Shown here in pieces: positions 6,977-13,633 of a DNA stretch of 14,125 bases. Both the position numbers and the translations under genes were made by a program. The stretch comes from Hyphomicrobiaceae bacterium (GTDB lineage: Bacteria; Pseudomonadota; Alphaproteobacteria; Rhizobiales; JAKIUO01). The stretch is from assembly GCA_021647535.1 (NCBI GenBank), contig JAKIUO010000072.1, positions 1-14,125 of the forward strand, given 5' to 3'. The first letter of the stretch is position 1, and every line of letters begins with the position of its first letter. The notes beneath the pieces were generated by a model, which searched no databases, was not told the origin of the DNA, and was given only the letters and a program-made list of their open reading frames with translations.

Positions 6977-8473
6977 TTAAACAACTTCAAACCAGGTGGA
7001 CATACCACCGGCCTGATGTTCCAGCATGTGACAGTGGATCATCCATTTGCCGGGATTGTCGGCAAGGAAACGAATTTTTACGGCCTCGGCGCGGTCGACA
7101 AGCACGGTGTCGCGCCAGTCAGGGCGCGAGGGCATGAAGCGCTGCCCCTGTCTGGTTTGGCGCACCCGTCTGATCTCGCCCATATGATGGCCGGGCATGT
7201 GCATGGCGTGAGCAAAGGCAGTGTTATTGATCATATCGAGTTCAACCGTTTGGCCTTTTTTGGCGCTGAACAATGGTTTTTCCGGCATACCCGCCGTGCC
7301 GTTAAAGGCCCAGATCATCTTGGGACCATCAATCAGTTCGCGCAGGCTCATTTTCTTGCCTTTGTGCATGGCGCTACGCAGGCCGCCCATGGCGCCGCCG
7401 GTCATTTCCAGCTTGACCTGGAGCGGATTGTTTTTGTCGGGCGTGCCGAGCGGATTGTCTGCCAGGGCGGCAAGGTCGGCCAGAGAGTTGTCGCGCCGTT
7501 TGTCGCTGGCGTGAGTGTCGAAATGGACCAGCGGCAGACGCATGTCGGAAACTTCGGAAATGATGGCGCGGGTTCCCGGGCTGCCCTCCATATCGAGAAT
7601 AAGGTCAATGCGCTGGGACGGGGCCACCAGCAGATCCTCATCGGTTGTGGCTCTGGGGGCAACGGGCTGACCATCGAGCGCAATGGTGCGCGCGACGCAG
7701 CCGCCAATGCGCAGGTTTAAAATGCGTGAATTGGCCGTGTTGCAGATGCGCACTCGCACGCGATCACCGGATTTGACTTTAAAGCGGGTATCGCTGGAAC
7801 CGTTGACCGTCATGACATTGCCGATGCGCCCGCCATGCGCCCATTCACCGATGCGGCCAAAGCTTTCCGCTTCCAGATCGCCATCGGGTTTGAGTTGCCA
7901 GTCATCAAAGGCAAGGGCGATGTCGTGATCGACTTTGGGCGGGTTGGGCTCATCGACAATCAGCAGGCCATAAAGACCGCGCGCCATTTGCTCCCAGGTG
8001 CGGTTGTGGGGATGATACCAGTAGGTGCCGGCATCTGGCGGGCGAAAGCGGTAATCAAAGCTTTCGCCAGGGGCAACAGCCTTTTGCGTCAGCCCGGCGA
8101 CGCCGTCCATTTTGTTGTCGATACGCAGGCCATGCCAATGGATGGTTGAGCTTTGTGGAAGACTGTTTTTGAAACGAATAGTGAGCTCGTTGCCCTGCTT
8201 GACCCGCAAGATCGGACCCGGCACCGCCCCATCATACCCCCAGATGTCGGCAGCGCCCAGCCCTTTGCCGAGCAGTTCCATCTGTCCCTTGCGTGCCTCC
8301 AGCAGGATGGCCCCCTTGGGCAGGGCTTTCATGAGAACAGATCCGTGCGGCAAAGACCCGCTGGCCAGCACCGGCGAAGCCAGTGTCGGTAGGGGGAGGG
8401 CGCAGGCGCTCATGGTAAGGCCGAGATCGCACAGAAATTTTCGACGCGAAAGCGTCTTGTTGAAAAGGCTCAT
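6977..8473 (-). CDS. Tat-exported multicopper oxidase with one atypical copper ligand
   Basis: The 498-residue protein starts at the ATG at 8473 with a strong AGAGGA 6 nt upstream. A twin-arginine signal (SRRKFL, Arg10-Arg11) predicts folded export by Tat. Three cupredoxin domains are implied by the length and four copper motifs: HWHG (112-115), HPH (154-156), HAMHMPGH (422-429) and HCHMLEHQAGGM (480-491). The last motif supplies the type 1 ligands Cys481, His486 and Met491 plus the cysteine-flanking histidines. In the third motif the usual pattern H-x-x-H-x-H-G-H reads H-x-x-H-x-P-G-H, so one type 3 histidine is replaced by Pro427. The family oxidises Cu(I), Fe(II) or phenols with O2 (CueO/laccase type). 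It sits 187 bp after the cytochrome c' gene and 23 bp before a class I cytochrome gene. Confidence 0.92.
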   Translation of the reverse strand: MSLFNKTLSRRKFLCDLGLTMSACALPLPTLASPVLASGSLPHGSVLMKALPKGAILLEARKGQMELLGKGLGAADIWGYDGAVPGPILRVKQGNELTIRFKNSLPQSSTIHWHGLRIDNKMDGVAGLTQKAVAPGESFDYRFRPPDAGTYWYHPHNRTWEQMARGLYGLLIVDEPNPPKVDHDIALAFDDWQLKPDGDLEAESFGRIGEWAHGGRIGNVMTVNGSSDTRFKVKSGDRVRVRICNTANSRILNLRIGGCVARTIALDGQPVAPRATTDEDLLVAPSQRIDLILDMEGSPGTRAIISEVSDMRLPLVHFDTHASDKRRDNSLADLAALADNPLGTPDKNNPLQVKLEMTGGAMGGLRSAMHKGKKMSLRELIDGPKMIWAFNGTAGMPEKPLFSAKKGQTVELDMINNTAFAHAMHMPGHHMGEIRRVRQTRQGQRFMPSRPDWRDTVLVDRAEAVKIRFLADNPGKWMIHCHMLEHQAGGMSTWFEVV

Positions 8474-8559
8474 GCTTGTTCCTCTTTGCTATTATTGGCT
8501 AGAGCAGATTGTGTTCACTCGGGATCAGAAACAGCTGAACAGTTTTGGTTCGGTTTAAA

Positions 8560-8604
8560 GCAAAGAAATGCAGAATATATCTGGATATTTTCAAATTTCT
8601 TTGC
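8560..8604. repeat. 45-bp AT-rich palindrome upstream of the second oxidase gene
   Basis: Perfect 10-bp arms GCAAAGAAAT (8560-8569) and ATTTCTTTGC (8595-8604) enclose 25 bp that hold an inner dyad AATAT/ATATT (8574-8589), off-centre by half a base. It lies between the cytochrome c' gene and the oxidase gene, about 87 bp before the ATG at 8473. Low GC and no T-run make a Rho-independent terminator unlikely; an operator or a protein-binding cruciform is more plausible. Confidence 0.5.
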
Positions 8605-8660
8605 GTCGAAAACGGAGCAAAAATGCCAGCTGGAATGATCGCGAGTGGGCGCAATCTGTT

Positions 8661-9179
8661 CTACAGTCTGAAACTGTCATGACAGTCTTTGCAGACCTGT
8701 TTGAGGGCGTCATATTGGTTTTCCAGCTGTAGGAGCGCTGCTTTATCCAGCTTTCCGGCAGGTTTTTTCTCAAGAGCTACGCGAAAAGCATCGCTGGAAT
8801 GAGTGAGAGAAAGCGCGAGTTTGTTGAACTTGTCCCAGTCTTTCCAGATGGCGGGATCGGCATCGCTTTTTTTGCCAGCGGATCCTTTTGGAAACAGTTT
8901 GGCAAGCCGTTTGCCGGCATGTTTTTGTAAATAGTCTAGCGCGCCGTTGAGGGATTTTTCGTCGAACTCAATCTGGCCCTTTACGGTTTGCGCAATGATT
9001 TTCATATGATCCTTCATGCCCTTCATGATGGCCATGCGCTCTTTGACAATGCCGTGCGCACCCTTATGGGCAAAGACGCTGGTTTGCGCAGAAGGCAACA
9101 GCAGAAGAGCCGCGATCAGCGAGAGGAGAAAAAAAAAGGGGATTTTTTTTGATGATTTCGTTTGGGTCTTCACGGTCAT
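8661..9179 (-). CDS. Class II cytochrome (cytochrome c'/c556 type)
   Basis: The 172-residue protein starts at the ATG at 9179, with AAGGA immediately upstream (short spacing). Residues 1-37 contain a signal peptide (FFFLLSLIAALLLLPS core, probable cut after VFA). The haem site is at the very C-terminus, CKDCH at residues 163-167, as is typical for class II cytochromes, which are four-helix bundles. An N-terminal helix with ERMAIMKGM (47-55) supplies a likely Met sixth ligand, which favours the low-spin c556 subtype over true high-spin c'. The sequence coding for the signal peptide contains an 8-base A run and a 9-base T run (9129-9150), possible slippage sites. It is placed between the Met-rich protein gene and the second oxidase gene in the copper cluster. 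Confidence 0.9.
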   Translation of the reverse strand: MTVKTQTKSSKKIPFFFLLSLIAALLLLPSAQTSVFAHKGAHGIVKERMAIMKGMKDHMKIIAQTVKGQIEFDEKSLNGALDYLQKHAGKRLAKLFPKGSAGKKSDADPAIWKDWDKFNKLALSLTHSSDAFRVALEKKPAGKLDKAALLQLENQYDALKQVCKDCHDSFRL

Positions 9180-9202
9180 TTCCTTCAGTTGAAAGCGAAT
9201 AA

Positions 9203-9241
9203 ACGAGGCGCGTTAAGTGTGGAGGGAGGGACGCGCCTCGT
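9203..9241 (-). terminator. Intercistronic GC-rich hairpin (terminator or attenuator)
   Basis: Perfect 11-bp arms ACGAGGCGCGT (9203-9213) and ACGCGCCTCGT (9231-9241) enclose a 17-nt loop. On the transcribed strand it is followed by TTTATT, a weak T-tract. It lies between the stop of the Met-rich protein gene (9269) and the start of the cytochrome gene (9179), so it may reduce read-through or protect the upstream mRNA. Confidence 0.55.
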
Positions 9242-9268
9242 CTCTCCTTGGGGGAGCTTATATGTCGT

Positions 9269-9610
9269 TTAATGACCCTGCATCATTTTTCCATTATGCA
9301 TGTGAGCGCCCATGTTCTGGTTGCCCATGTTCTGGTTGCCCATGTCCTTGTTGCCAAGGGGCATATTCGTACCCTGGCCCATTTGGTTCATTTGCCCCAT
9401 TGCTTCACCATTTTTGCCGATGCAGTCCTTCATATGTCCAGCGCCAGCTTGGCCTGCCTGTGCATTCCCATTACCGTTTTGGCAATCAGGCATTTTTTGG
9501 TCAGTGGTGGCATGCGTCTTGGCACCATGCGCCAGAGCCGGGCTGGTAGCGAGCCCTAGCAAGCTGAGAACGCCACCAAGGCAAGCGATCCTTTTGATTG
9601 TATTTTGCAT
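9269..9610 (-). CDS. Small exported Met/His-rich protein, probable copper binder
   Basis: The chosen start is the ATG at 9610 (AGGAA about 10 nt upstream), giving 113 residues; the frame is open much further upstream but that part overlaps the end of the oxidase gene and has no coding character. Residues 1-27 form a signal peptide ending in the cut site ALA before HGA. The mature protein is low-complexity: Gly, Asn, Gln, Met and His dominate. There are 11 Met between residues 60 and 113 (for example MGQMNQMG, MGNQNMGNQNMG and MHNGKMM), His at 59, 103, 105 and 113, and Cys at 43 and 63. Such Met-rich tails bind Cu(I) in periplasmic copper-resistance proteins (as in CopA/PcoA and CueO inserts). 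It could carry copper to the oxidases encoded on both sides. No named family is recognised. Confidence 0.8.
   Translation of the reverse strand: MQNTIKRIACLGGVLSLLGLATSPALAHGAKTHATTDQKMPDCQNGNGNAQAGQAGAGHMKDCIGKNGEAMGQMNQMGQGTNMPLGNKDMGNQNMGNQNMGAHMHNGKMMQGH
9311..9355 (-). repeat. 15-bp tandem repeat coding for the Met-rich tail
   Basis: The plus strand reads CATGTTCTGGTTGCC at 9311-9325 and identically at 9326-9340, then a third unit with two changes at 9341-9355. Translated, each unit gives five residues of the type GN-x-x-M. The unit length is a multiple of three, so copy-number changes would lengthen or shorten the Met-rich tail without a frameshift. Confidence 0.85.
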
Positions 9611-9665
9611 GATAGTTTTCTTCCTGGTTGAGTAAAAAAAAGCCCCCAAATATCGTCGCAGGTCC

Positions 9666-11186
9666 TTAAATCTTGATGCCGTCGCGTCGCAGGTCAGATC
9701 GTGTGGCTGTCGTGGCTGTCGTGCCCTTGGGCGCATTGTACCAGCCGGGATCATCATAGCTTGCAAGCTCTTCGCGCACCTTGAAGACGGTGACCAGGCC
9801 GCCCATAGCGATATAGTCGTGAGGCCCTGGTGCGCCTACCATTGGAATGGAATTTTCCGGCATTTCCATATGCTGGGCGTGCTGGGCCATTCCGCCCATA
9901 CCGTTTGCTCCCATGGTCATATAGCCCGGCAACAGGTTTGCCACCTGACTGTCCAGCTTGCGATGATCAATGCCAAGAACATTGGGAAGCCCGTGGCCCA
10001 TCTGGTTCATGGTGTGATGCGTCATGTGGCAATGCATTGCCCAGTCGCCGGGATTATCAGCAATAAATTCCACCGCTCTTGCTTGCCCCACCGCACAAAG
10101 CACCGAGGTTTCGGGGTGGCGGCGCTCTGGCGGAATAGCCCCCCCATCTGTCTCGACGATCTGAAAGGCATGGCCATGCAAATGTATGGGGTGATGGCTC
10201 ATGGCCGACAGATTACCAACCCGGATGCGCACCTTGTCACCTTGTTTGGCGATCAGCGGGTCTGTTCCGGGGAAGCAATTGCCATTGAAGGTCAGCGTAT
10301 TGAAGCCGGAAAACACGCTGGGATCGGGGCGGTAGGTGCCGGGCACGATGTCATATTCTCCCAGCAGCATAACGAAATCTCGATCCGCCCGTTTTTCAGT
10401 TTCCTTGCGCGGATGGACGATGAACATACCTGTTAGCCCCATGCCTTCCTGGGTCATGGTGTCGGTGTGCGAATGATACATGAAGGTGCCATACTGATTG
10501 AGGGTCCACTCATACATAAAGGTTTCGCCGGGTTGAATTTTACGTTGCGATATCCCGCCAACACCATCCATACCAGAGGGCAGCAACAGACCATGCCAGT
10601 GCACTGAGGTCTTGGTGTTGAGCTTGTTGGTGACATAGATGCGGATACGGTCGCCTTCCACGGCCTCAATCACCGGGCCGGACAGCTGCTTGTTAAAGCC
10701 CCAGCACATGGCCTGCAGACCGGGCGCAAATGTGTGCAGGAATTCTTCGACGACCATATGAAATATTTTAACGCCATCGACAATCTTGTGCGGCAGGGTG
10801 ACCCCATTGGGCACGACGACGGGGGTATAGTGCTCGCCGGGGCGCCCCGGTTCAAAGCCGTCCCAGTCATCAACGCTACGGGCATAAAAATCATTGCCGC
10901 GCGGATAGGTATAGGTTCCCGGCTTGCCCGCTGGTCTTGGCCTTGACTTTGGTTTTGGTTTTGGTTCGTTCATCGCCCCCATGCCTCCGGCATGACTGCC
11001 GCGCATTCCTTGTGCCTTGGCCGGGGTGCTGGCGGGCAGTACGCTGGCAAGCGCCGCACTTGCCAGCGTTGCCCCACCAACTCCAAGCGCCTGCCGTCTC
11101 GTCATCCCCGGACGATTGGCAGCCTTGCTGGCAGAACTGTTTTGTTTTTTTGATATTTCAGAGTGGTTTGATTTCTTGTCCGACAT
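9666..11186 (-). CDS. Tat-exported multicopper oxidase (copper-resistance type)
   Basis: Start is the ATG at 11186 with GGAGGA 7 nt upstream, 1 nt after the TolC stop; 506 residues. A long polar N-terminus precedes a twin-arginine signal (MTRRQALG, Arg30-Arg31). After cleavage comes a Met/His-containing segment (residues 60-73) and a rigid Pro/Lys/Arg linker (75-90). All copper motifs are complete: HWHG (196-199), YHSH (237-240), HPIHLHGH (332-339), and HCHMTHHTMNQM (385-396) with type 1 ligands Cys386, His391 and Met396. The C-terminal ~110 residues beyond this site include a Met/His-rich patch (413-439) and YDDPGWYNAPKGT, which I know from this copper-oxidase subfamily. It probably oxidises periplasmic Cu(I). 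It is translationally coupled to the TolC-family gene and followed after 55 bp by the Met-rich protein gene. Confidence 0.93.
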   Translation of the reverse strand: MSDKKSNHSEISKKQNSSASKAANRPGMTRRQALGVGGATLASAALASVLPASTPAKAQGMRGSHAGGMGAMNEPKPKPKSRPRPAGKPGTYTYPRGNDFYARSVDDWDGFEPGRPGEHYTPVVVPNGVTLPHKIVDGVKIFHMVVEEFLHTFAPGLQAMCWGFNKQLSGPVIEAVEGDRIRIYVTNKLNTKTSVHWHGLLLPSGMDGVGGISQRKIQPGETFMYEWTLNQYGTFMYHSHTDTMTQEGMGLTGMFIVHPRKETEKRADRDFVMLLGEYDIVPGTYRPDPSVFSGFNTLTFNGNCFPGTDPLIAKQGDKVRIRVGNLSAMSHHPIHLHGHAFQIVETDGGAIPPERRHPETSVLCAVGQARAVEFIADNPGDWAMHCHMTHHTMNQMGHGLPNVLGIDHRKLDSQVANLLPGYMTMGANGMGGMAQHAQHMEMPENSIPMVGAPGPHDYIAMGGLVTVFKVREELASYDDPGWYNAPKGTTATTATRSDLRRDGIKI

Positions 11187-11187
11187 G

Positions 11188-12612
11188 TTAGTGTCCTCCG
11201 CTATCAGCTGGTGCGCTGGCTGTATTGAGTGATCCCATGCTGGCACCGCCCGAGGGCAATCGACCGCTCATAAGTTGTTCATAGGCAATGCGGGCCTTCC
11301 AGTAGGCCTGTAAGGATTGGATGTAGCGCTGGCCAGCCTGAATCTGGTCACGCTTGGCCAGCAGTAGCCTGAAAACGCCGAGCTGCATGGCGTTATAATT
11401 GACCTGCGTAGCGTTGAGGATTTTGGCGGTCTGTGGCAAGACAGCCCGTTCATAATAATGGGTCTGCTTGTGCGTCATAGCCAAGCGGGCTTTGGCCAGT
11501 CGGGCCGCCGAGCGCACACGCACGGCAATGTCCCAATACATATCCTGCGCCCTGCGGATTTCCATTTGTGCCGCTTTGCGTTTGGCCCGTCCTTGATCAA
11601 AGAGCGGAGGAACAATGCCGATGACGGGTCCACGGCTCCATTCCTTGTCGGGTCCATCACGTTCTACATCGAAGCCGATTTCCAGATCTGGAATGATCGA
11701 GGTTGCGACTTTAACCCCATATTGATGCGCCAGTGTGACGAGGCGTGCCCGCGCCGCTTCGAGATCAAGACTGTTGGCAACGGCCTGTTTTTCGATATTT
11801 TTGGGCGGACGCTTGCCTTTGGCGGTCGGCAGGCGGGAGGCTGTCCTCCAGCGGGTTTGTGTGCCGCTGAGCCCCAGAGCGGTATTGACCTTTTCGCGGG
11901 TTTCGAGCCGCATGGCCTGTGCATTGGCCAAATCAAGCTTGGCCGTAGTGAGCTGGCTTTGCTGTGTTTCGAATTCCAGGACCGTGGTGTTGCCAGCTTT
12001 ACGCAGGGCTTTGGCGGCTTCAAAGGAGGCCCTCGCTGATTTTTCAACCTGCTTGACCAGTCCGACCAGTTGGCGGGCGGCCAGATAATCGACAAAAGCC
12101 GATTGCGTCATGGCCGCGTGGTCAATGACCTGTGAGGACACGCTGATTTTGGCCTCTTCCAGTTTGGAGGCCGCAACCCTGCGCCGCAAGGGAATATAGA
12201 GCGCATCAATGAACTGGAAAACCACTCCATAGGCCAGATTATAGGGCAGGGCGCTTTGCAGGGGGTTTATAATCGAGATGTCAAAGGAGGGGTTTTTCAA
12301 AAGTCCGGCCTGTACCAGCCCGGCCTGGGCGATCCCAAGCTCGGTATAGGTGGATTGCAAGCCGCGATTGTTCAACAGTGCGACCTGTGTCGCGGTTGTG
12401 AGGGTCAGGGGCTTTTTGAGCATTTGCGTCACAGCGGCCCGCGCTGCCAGATCATCCGGTCCGCCTTGATCCCATTCAATGCGTTTGCCAGTGCGCTGCT
12501 CCACTGAAGCGGCGACGTCTTGAAAAGCAAGATCTGCTGAAAGCGAGGCGCAACCGGCCAGCGGCAGCCCCGTTAAGCCGACCAGCGCGATGGTTCTTAT
12601 TTGTTTTCTCAT
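11188..12612 (-). CDS. TolC-family outer-membrane efflux lipoprotein
   Basis: The 474-residue protein starts at the ATG at 12612 (GGGAG 9 nt upstream); the frame's first codon is a TTG two codons earlier. A lipobox LPLAGC places the acylated Cys at residue 21, with Ala at +2, consistent with the outer membrane. The body has the duplicated TolC layout: helical hairpins rich in Ala, Gln, Leu and Arg (ALLNNRGLQSTYTELGIAQA near 83-102, and a second set after ~270 including KRKAAQMEIRRAQDMYW), with short beta-strand segments between (SFDISIINPLQS; PDLEIGFDVERDG). Such proteins form trimeric exit ducts for RND or MFP pumps, CusC/CzcC type. No inner-membrane pump or adaptor gene is in the window. 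It lies 2 nt after the lipoprotein gene and 1 nt before the oxidase gene, so the three form one operon. Confidence 0.92.
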   Translation of the reverse strand: MRKQIRTIALVGLTGLPLAGCASLSADLAFQDVAASVEQRTGKRIEWDQGGPDDLAARAAVTQMLKKPLTLTTATQVALLNNRGLQSTYTELGIAQAGLVQAGLLKNPSFDISIINPLQSALPYNLAYGVVFQFIDALYIPLRRRVAASKLEEAKISVSSQVIDHAAMTQSAFVDYLAARQLVGLVKQVEKSARASFEAAKALRKAGNTTVLEFETQQSQLTTAKLDLANAQAMRLETREKVNTALGLSGTQTRWRTASRLPTAKGKRPPKNIEKQAVANSLDLEAARARLVTLAHQYGVKVATSIIPDLEIGFDVERDGPDKEWSRGPVIGIVPPLFDQGRAKRKAAQMEIRRAQDMYWDIAVRVRSAARLAKARLAMTHKQTHYYERAVLPQTAKILNATQVNYNAMQLGVFRLLLAKRDQIQAGQRYIQSLQAYWKARIAYEQLMSGRLPSGGASMGSLNTASAPADSGGH

Positions 12613-12614
12613 GG

Positions 12615-12905
12615 TCAATGGCTCCCACGATGGTTCGTTACAGCCGGACTGTTTTGTTGCTGCGGTGTGGATGATCCAACACCACCCAGCTGAGGCCTGA
12701 CATTGATATTTTCCGGTGTCAGTGCACGCGACATTTTTGCTGGTTTTCCCGAGGAAGCACCTGGGTCGGCAGGGTGTCCCTGGCGCAGATAATCCACACC
12801 CTCGATCTCGTCACAGGCCGAAAGGCCGAGCAATAGTCCCAGCCAGAGACTTGCTAACATGCCGGTTTTGACACAGAGTCCGGCCTTGAATAATTTGTGT
12901 TTCAT
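12615..12905 (-). CDS. Small lipoprotein of unknown function
   Basis: A 96-residue protein starts at the ATG at 12905, with GGGGGA 9 nt upstream; a TTG 11 codons earlier is less likely. The signal sequence ends in the lipobox LSAC, giving an acylated Cys at residue 31. Asp at the +2 position would, by the E. coli Lol rule, keep it in the inner membrane, though this rule does not hold in all proteobacteria. The mature 66 residues are short, Pro/Gly/Ser/Gln-rich and probably disordered (GHPADPGASSGKP; SSTPQQQNSP), ending in NHRGSH. The stop is 2 nt before the TolC-family start, so it belongs to that operon. It could tether or assist the TolC/oxidase pair; no family is recognised. Confidence 0.75.
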   Translation of the reverse strand: MKHKLFKAGLCVKTGMLASLWLGLLLGLSACDEIEGVDYLRQGHPADPGASSGKPAKMSRALTPENINVRPQLGGVGSSTPQQQNSPAVTNHRGSH

Positions 12906-12997
12906 TGCGAAACATCCCCCAACAGCGCTCGTTTTCAAGATATGGAAATCCGGCGCAGGTTTTATTTTTTTGGAATTTGACGTACGGGCTTTTCGAT

Positions 12998-13015
12998 CTG
13001 TTTGCAGGCAAACAG
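12998..13015. repeat. Perfect short hairpin between the first two cluster genes
   Basis: CTGTTTGC (12998-13005) and GCAAACAG (13008-13015) form an 8-bp dyad around AG. It lies in the 147-bp gap between the His/Cys-containing exported gene and the lipoprotein gene. No T-run follows on the transcribed strand, so it is not a typical terminator; it could be an operator or an mRNA processing hairpin. Confidence 0.4.
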
Positions 13016-13052
13016 CATCTAAAGGCGTGCGTCGATAAGCTCAGGGTGTTTT

Positions 13053-13568
13053 TTAGAGAAGCAGCCGAATGGTTTGCACGAATTGCATCTGTGCAGGGGC
13101 GAGGCTCGAAAGCTGCAGGGAAGGGGGCTGCGAGGAGCCCAGAACAGCGATCAGGTTGAGGCGAAAGCGTATGGCAAAGGGCTGTATCAGCTTTTTGACA
13201 GGGCGTGTTTGCGCCAGCCAGACAGGATCATCATTAGGTCGTACAAATGCAGAAGAACTAAGAGAGCGCTCCGATGGACAACAGGCACAATCATGTTCGA
13301 TTGGAATGCCTAGACAATCAATCTGCTGGTTTGTTTCACTTGACAGAGTTTGTAGCTGGCCTTTGGATGTCTGGTCGCGCGGTACAGCGTGGTGGGAAAG
13401 TGCGGGCACCCCATGGCCCATCTGGCTGTGATGCAAAGCGTTGGAATGAGCAAGCGTTGCGCTGGTTCCTGCCACATTCAACAAAAAAGCAAACAGCAAT
13501 GCCAGACCCATACTGGCAAAAAGATGCCAGCTGGATCGTCCAGCAGATTGTCTGTTCAAACTTTTCAT
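13053..13568 (-). CDS. Exported or membrane-anchored His/Cys-containing protein, first gene of copper cluster
   Basis: A 171-residue protein starts at the ATG at 13568, with AGGA 5 nt upstream. Residues 14-40 are a hydrophobic signal or anchor (LFASMGLALLFAFLLNVAG, then TSATLAHS). The next 60 residues carry many potential metal ligands: His at 41, 46, 47, 52, 59, 60 and 92, Met50, and a Cys cluster at 85, 94, 96 and 97 (DCACCP). The C-terminal 60 residues lack Cys and His and contain QPPSLQLSSLAP. The layout (N-terminal hydrophobic segment, His-rich stretch, central Cys cluster) recalls small DUF2946-type proteins found beside copper genes, but the match is loose. It is the promoter-proximal gene of the cluster, 147 bp before the lipoprotein gene, and may be a copper sensor, chaperone or buffer. 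Confidence 0.65.
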   Translation of the reverse strand: MKSLNRQSAGRSSWHLFASMGLALLFAFLLNVAGTSATLAHSNALHHSQMGHGVPALSHHAVPRDQTSKGQLQTLSSETNQQIDCLGIPIEHDCACCPSERSLSSSAFVRPNDDPVWLAQTRPVKKLIQPFAIRFRLNLIAVLGSSQPPSLQLSSLAPAQMQFVQTIRLLL

Positions 13569-13605
13569 GATCGTCCTGTATTTATTTCATCCTATAAGAT
13601 GTGAA

Positions 13606-13633
13606 ATCATAGGAGCATATTTTCTATTGTGAA
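13606..13633 (-). promoter_or_regulatory. Candidate sigma-70 promoter of the copper cluster
   Basis: On the minus strand TTCACA (13633-13628) is followed after 16 bp by TATGAT (13611-13606), each one base off consensus. The -10 box lies about 38 bp before the ATG at 13568. It overlaps an imperfect dyad with outer arms CCTAT/ATAGG (13591-13613), a possible operator. No CopY-, CueR- or CsoR-type site was recognised. Confidence 0.45.

Noticed and set aside
7016..7720. Long plus-strand frame (234 codons) opposite the second oxidase gene
   Set aside because: It lies wholly antisense to a gene with clear copper motifs, has no ribosome-binding site and no recognisable domain. Other long antisense frames (9819-10436, 11458-12039) are rejected for the same reason.
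9311..9355. Tandem repeat as a possible CRISPR array
   Set aside because: Units are 15 bp, directly adjacent without spacers, and lie in frame inside a coding sequence.
9217..9549. Plus-strand Cys/Pro-rich frame with CSGCPCSGC-type repeats
   Set aside because: It is the mirror of the 15-bp repeat in the Met-rich protein gene; the opposite frame has a signal peptide, a start with a ribosome-binding site and operon context.
9611..9766. N-terminal extension of the Met-rich protein frame
   Set aside because: It overlaps the end of the oxidase gene, while a start with a ribosome-binding site and signal peptide exists at 9610.
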